42,443 nucleotides of DNA from Rhodanobacter spathiphylli B39. GTDB taxonomy: Bacteria > Pseudomonadota > Gammaproteobacteria > Xanthomonadales > Rhodanobacteraceae. This document shows, one piece after another, positions 41,627 through 42,443 of the stretch. Position 1 is the stretch's first letter. Each line of letters opens with the position of its first letter. The notes beneath the pieces were generated by a model. It did not search any database and was not told where the DNA came from. It saw only the letters and a list, made by a program, of their open reading frames with translations. The stretch lies in NCBI RefSeq assembly GCF_000264295.1, contig NZ_AJXT01000036.1, positions 1 through 42,443 on the forward strand. The letters are read 5' to 3'. The translations under genes were made by a program, and so were the position numbers.

Positions 41627-41781
41627 CGCCGCCGCCGCATCGCCCGGACCAGCAGGATCATCAAGGCCAGGCCAAGCGTCAGGCCGATGCCGCCGCCCCA
41701 GATGCCGCCGATGTCGCCGCCCACCAGATAGCCAAGCCCGAAACCCAGCGGAAACAGCAGCAGCACGGGCAGGCAGCCCAT
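41623..41781 (-). CDS. Small two-helix membrane protein
   Basis: A 52-residue protein: MGCLPVLLLFPLGFGLGYLV, a short GGDIGGIWGGG turn and a second helix GLTLGLALMILLVRAM ending in RRRR. The Gly-rich loop resembles glycine-zipper-like small membrane proteins. The start at 41781 is four bases after the helicase stop, so translation is probably coupled to it. No family recognised; function unknown. Confidence 0.65.
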   Translation of the reverse strand: MGCLPVLLLFPLGFGLGYLVGGDIGGIWGGGIGLTLGLALMILLVRAMRRRR

Positions 41782-41785
41782 CGCG

Positions 41786-42443
41786 TCAGCGCGCCGCAGC
41801 CACGGCTTCCGGCTGCGAGGGGGGATGGCGCAGCAACACCTGCTTCGCCAGCCGGGCATCGACTGCCGACAACTCGATCAATGGCACGACCTTGCCGCCG
41901 ACCAGCGCGGCGATCGGCATGCCGTCGCGGTACAGCACGCGCGAGCCGGCCAGCGCCGGCACCTTGTCGCCGACCAGCACGGTGCCGACCAGGTTCAGCG
42001 GATCGCTGCCGCTGACGCAGACCAGCTCGCCGTCATCCGCGCGCTGGCGAATCGCGCGCAGCGGCGCGATCGCCTCGGGCAGGGCGAACTGCTCGCCGAC
42101 CAGGCCTTCGACGAAACGGCCGCCGCGGATTTCGCCGCGTGCTTCCAGCCGGTGGTAGACGCGCAGCAGTTCGCGCCACGACGGCAGCCACGGTGCCTCG
42201 CGTTCCAGCAGTTTCCAGAACACCACGCCGTAGCGACGAAGCAGGGTGCGCGCGATGTGTTCGATGGCGTCAGGATCAAGAGCTTCACCCCCTCCCAACC
42301 TCCCCCTGCTTGCAGGGGGAGGAGCAGGAGCGGTTGTGCTCCCTCCCCTGCGAGCAGGGGAGGGTTGGGGGGGGGTGCTCTTCGCCGTGCTGCGCGCCAG
42401 CGACCAGCGCCCCGCATCCTCGATGCCGCCGAAGGTGTGCCGG
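41786..42443 (-). CDS. lhr: Lhr-type DEAD/DEAH helicase, C-terminal part (partial at window edge)
   Basis: The visible 218 codons are the C-terminal end of a large Lhr-family ATP-dependent helicase; the 5' part lies beyond base 42443. Recognisable text: FGGIEDAGRWSL, HIARTLLRRYGVVFWKLLER, WRELLRVYHRLEARGEIRGG, RFVEGLVGEQFALPEAIAPL and DPLNLVGTVLVGDKVPALAG. Between GRWSLARS and ALDPDAIEHIAR the palindromic repeat pair has inserted about 33 Pro/Gly/Ala/Arg-rich residues, yet no stop or frameshift results. The reading frame is continuous from 42442 to the TGA at 41786-41788. Lhr helicases act in DNA repair. The inserted linker precedes the winged-helix-like Lhr C-terminal domain. Confidence 0.82.
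   Translation of the reverse strand, partial: RHTFGGIEDAGRWSLARSTAKSTPPQPSPARRGGSTTAPAPPPASRGRLGGGEALDPDAIEHIARTLLRRYGVVFWKLLEREAPWLPSWRELLRVYHRLEARGEIRGGRFVEGLVGEQFALPEAIAPLRAIRQRADDGELVCVSGSDPLNLVGTVLVGDKVPALAGSRVLYRDGMPIAALVGGKVVPLIELSAVDARLAKQVLLRHPPSQPEAVAAAR
42278..42382. repeat. Paired palindromic repeat inside the lhr reading frame
   Basis: Two units face each other: AAGAGCTTCACCCCC then hairpin CCTCCCCCTGC/GCAGGGGGAGG (42299-42309 and 42312-42322), a 20-base spacer, then hairpin CCCTCCCCTGC/GCAGGGGAGGG followed by TTGGGGGGGGGTGCTCTTCG. It is the same family as 11067-11174 but with units in the opposite relative orientation. Its length preserves the lhr frame. Confidence 0.88.

Overview
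The window reads as chromosomal DNA of a GC-rich gammaproteobacterium of the Rhodanobacteraceae/Xanthomonadaceae type (Rhodanobacter-like). The reasons are the large TonB-dependent receptors, the Xanthomonas-style N-acetylglucosamine locus, the DUF2239 and emrRAB-type genes, and short GC-rich palindromic repeats. This placement is by family resemblance only; no search was run. Coding density is high. I see no tRNA, rRNA, CRISPR array, prophage or complete insertion sequence.

Layout. (1) 1-304: the last codons of an Oar-like TonB-dependent receptor, cut off by a short inverted-repeat element, then a terminator. (2) 660-9480: a fused lysophospholipid acyltransferase/GNAT protein (OlsF-like), a translationally coupled AraC-VOC-small membrane protein trio, an MFS exporter with a DUF2239 gene whose promoter is bracketed by a direct repeat, a catalytic/non-catalytic M16 peptidase pair, and a PagL-like lipid A deacylase. 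(3) 9507-14405: a MarR-controlled tripartite drug pump (emrB, emrA, outer-membrane factor, marR) with an apparently leaderless marR. (4) 14442-19900: a small unknown gene, an AraC regulator, a thiosulfate cassette (DsrE-like secreted protein, orphan binding protein, TsdB, TsdA) and a secreted alpha/beta hydrolase.

(5) 19964-29208: a sulfide/persulfide island. A BigR/SqrR-type repressor is divergent from sulfide:quinone oxidoreductase, DUF302, DUF2892, an RND adaptor and permease, an ETHE1-like persulfide dioxygenase, a TIGR01244 sulfurtransferase and a TauE/SafE exporter. As inferred, sulfide is oxidised by SQR to persulfide, persulfide dioxygenase makes sulfite, the sulfurtransferase moves sulfane sulfur, TauE exports sulfite, and periplasmic TsdAB oxidises thiosulfate to tetrathionate. 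The RND pump inside this operon and the orphan binding protein beside tsdBA are the least explained parts, and the best candidates for undescribed biology.

(6) 29279-32035: an EamA transporter and a LysR/NmrA-type divergent pair. (7) 32114-41626: a GlcNAc/chitin locus with a LacI-type repressor, FucP-family sugar transporter, glucokinase-type kinase, TonB receptor, GH20 hexosaminidase and a NagX-like C-terminal remnant. Two copies of a TGACAACGTTG operator overlap divergent -35 boxes. (8) 41623-42443: a 52-residue membrane protein and the 3' end of an lhr-type helicase.

A dispersed palindromic repeat occurs at three places: between emrB and emrA, after the hexosaminidase, and inside the lhr reading frame, where it stays open and encodes a Pro/Gly/Ala-rich insertion.
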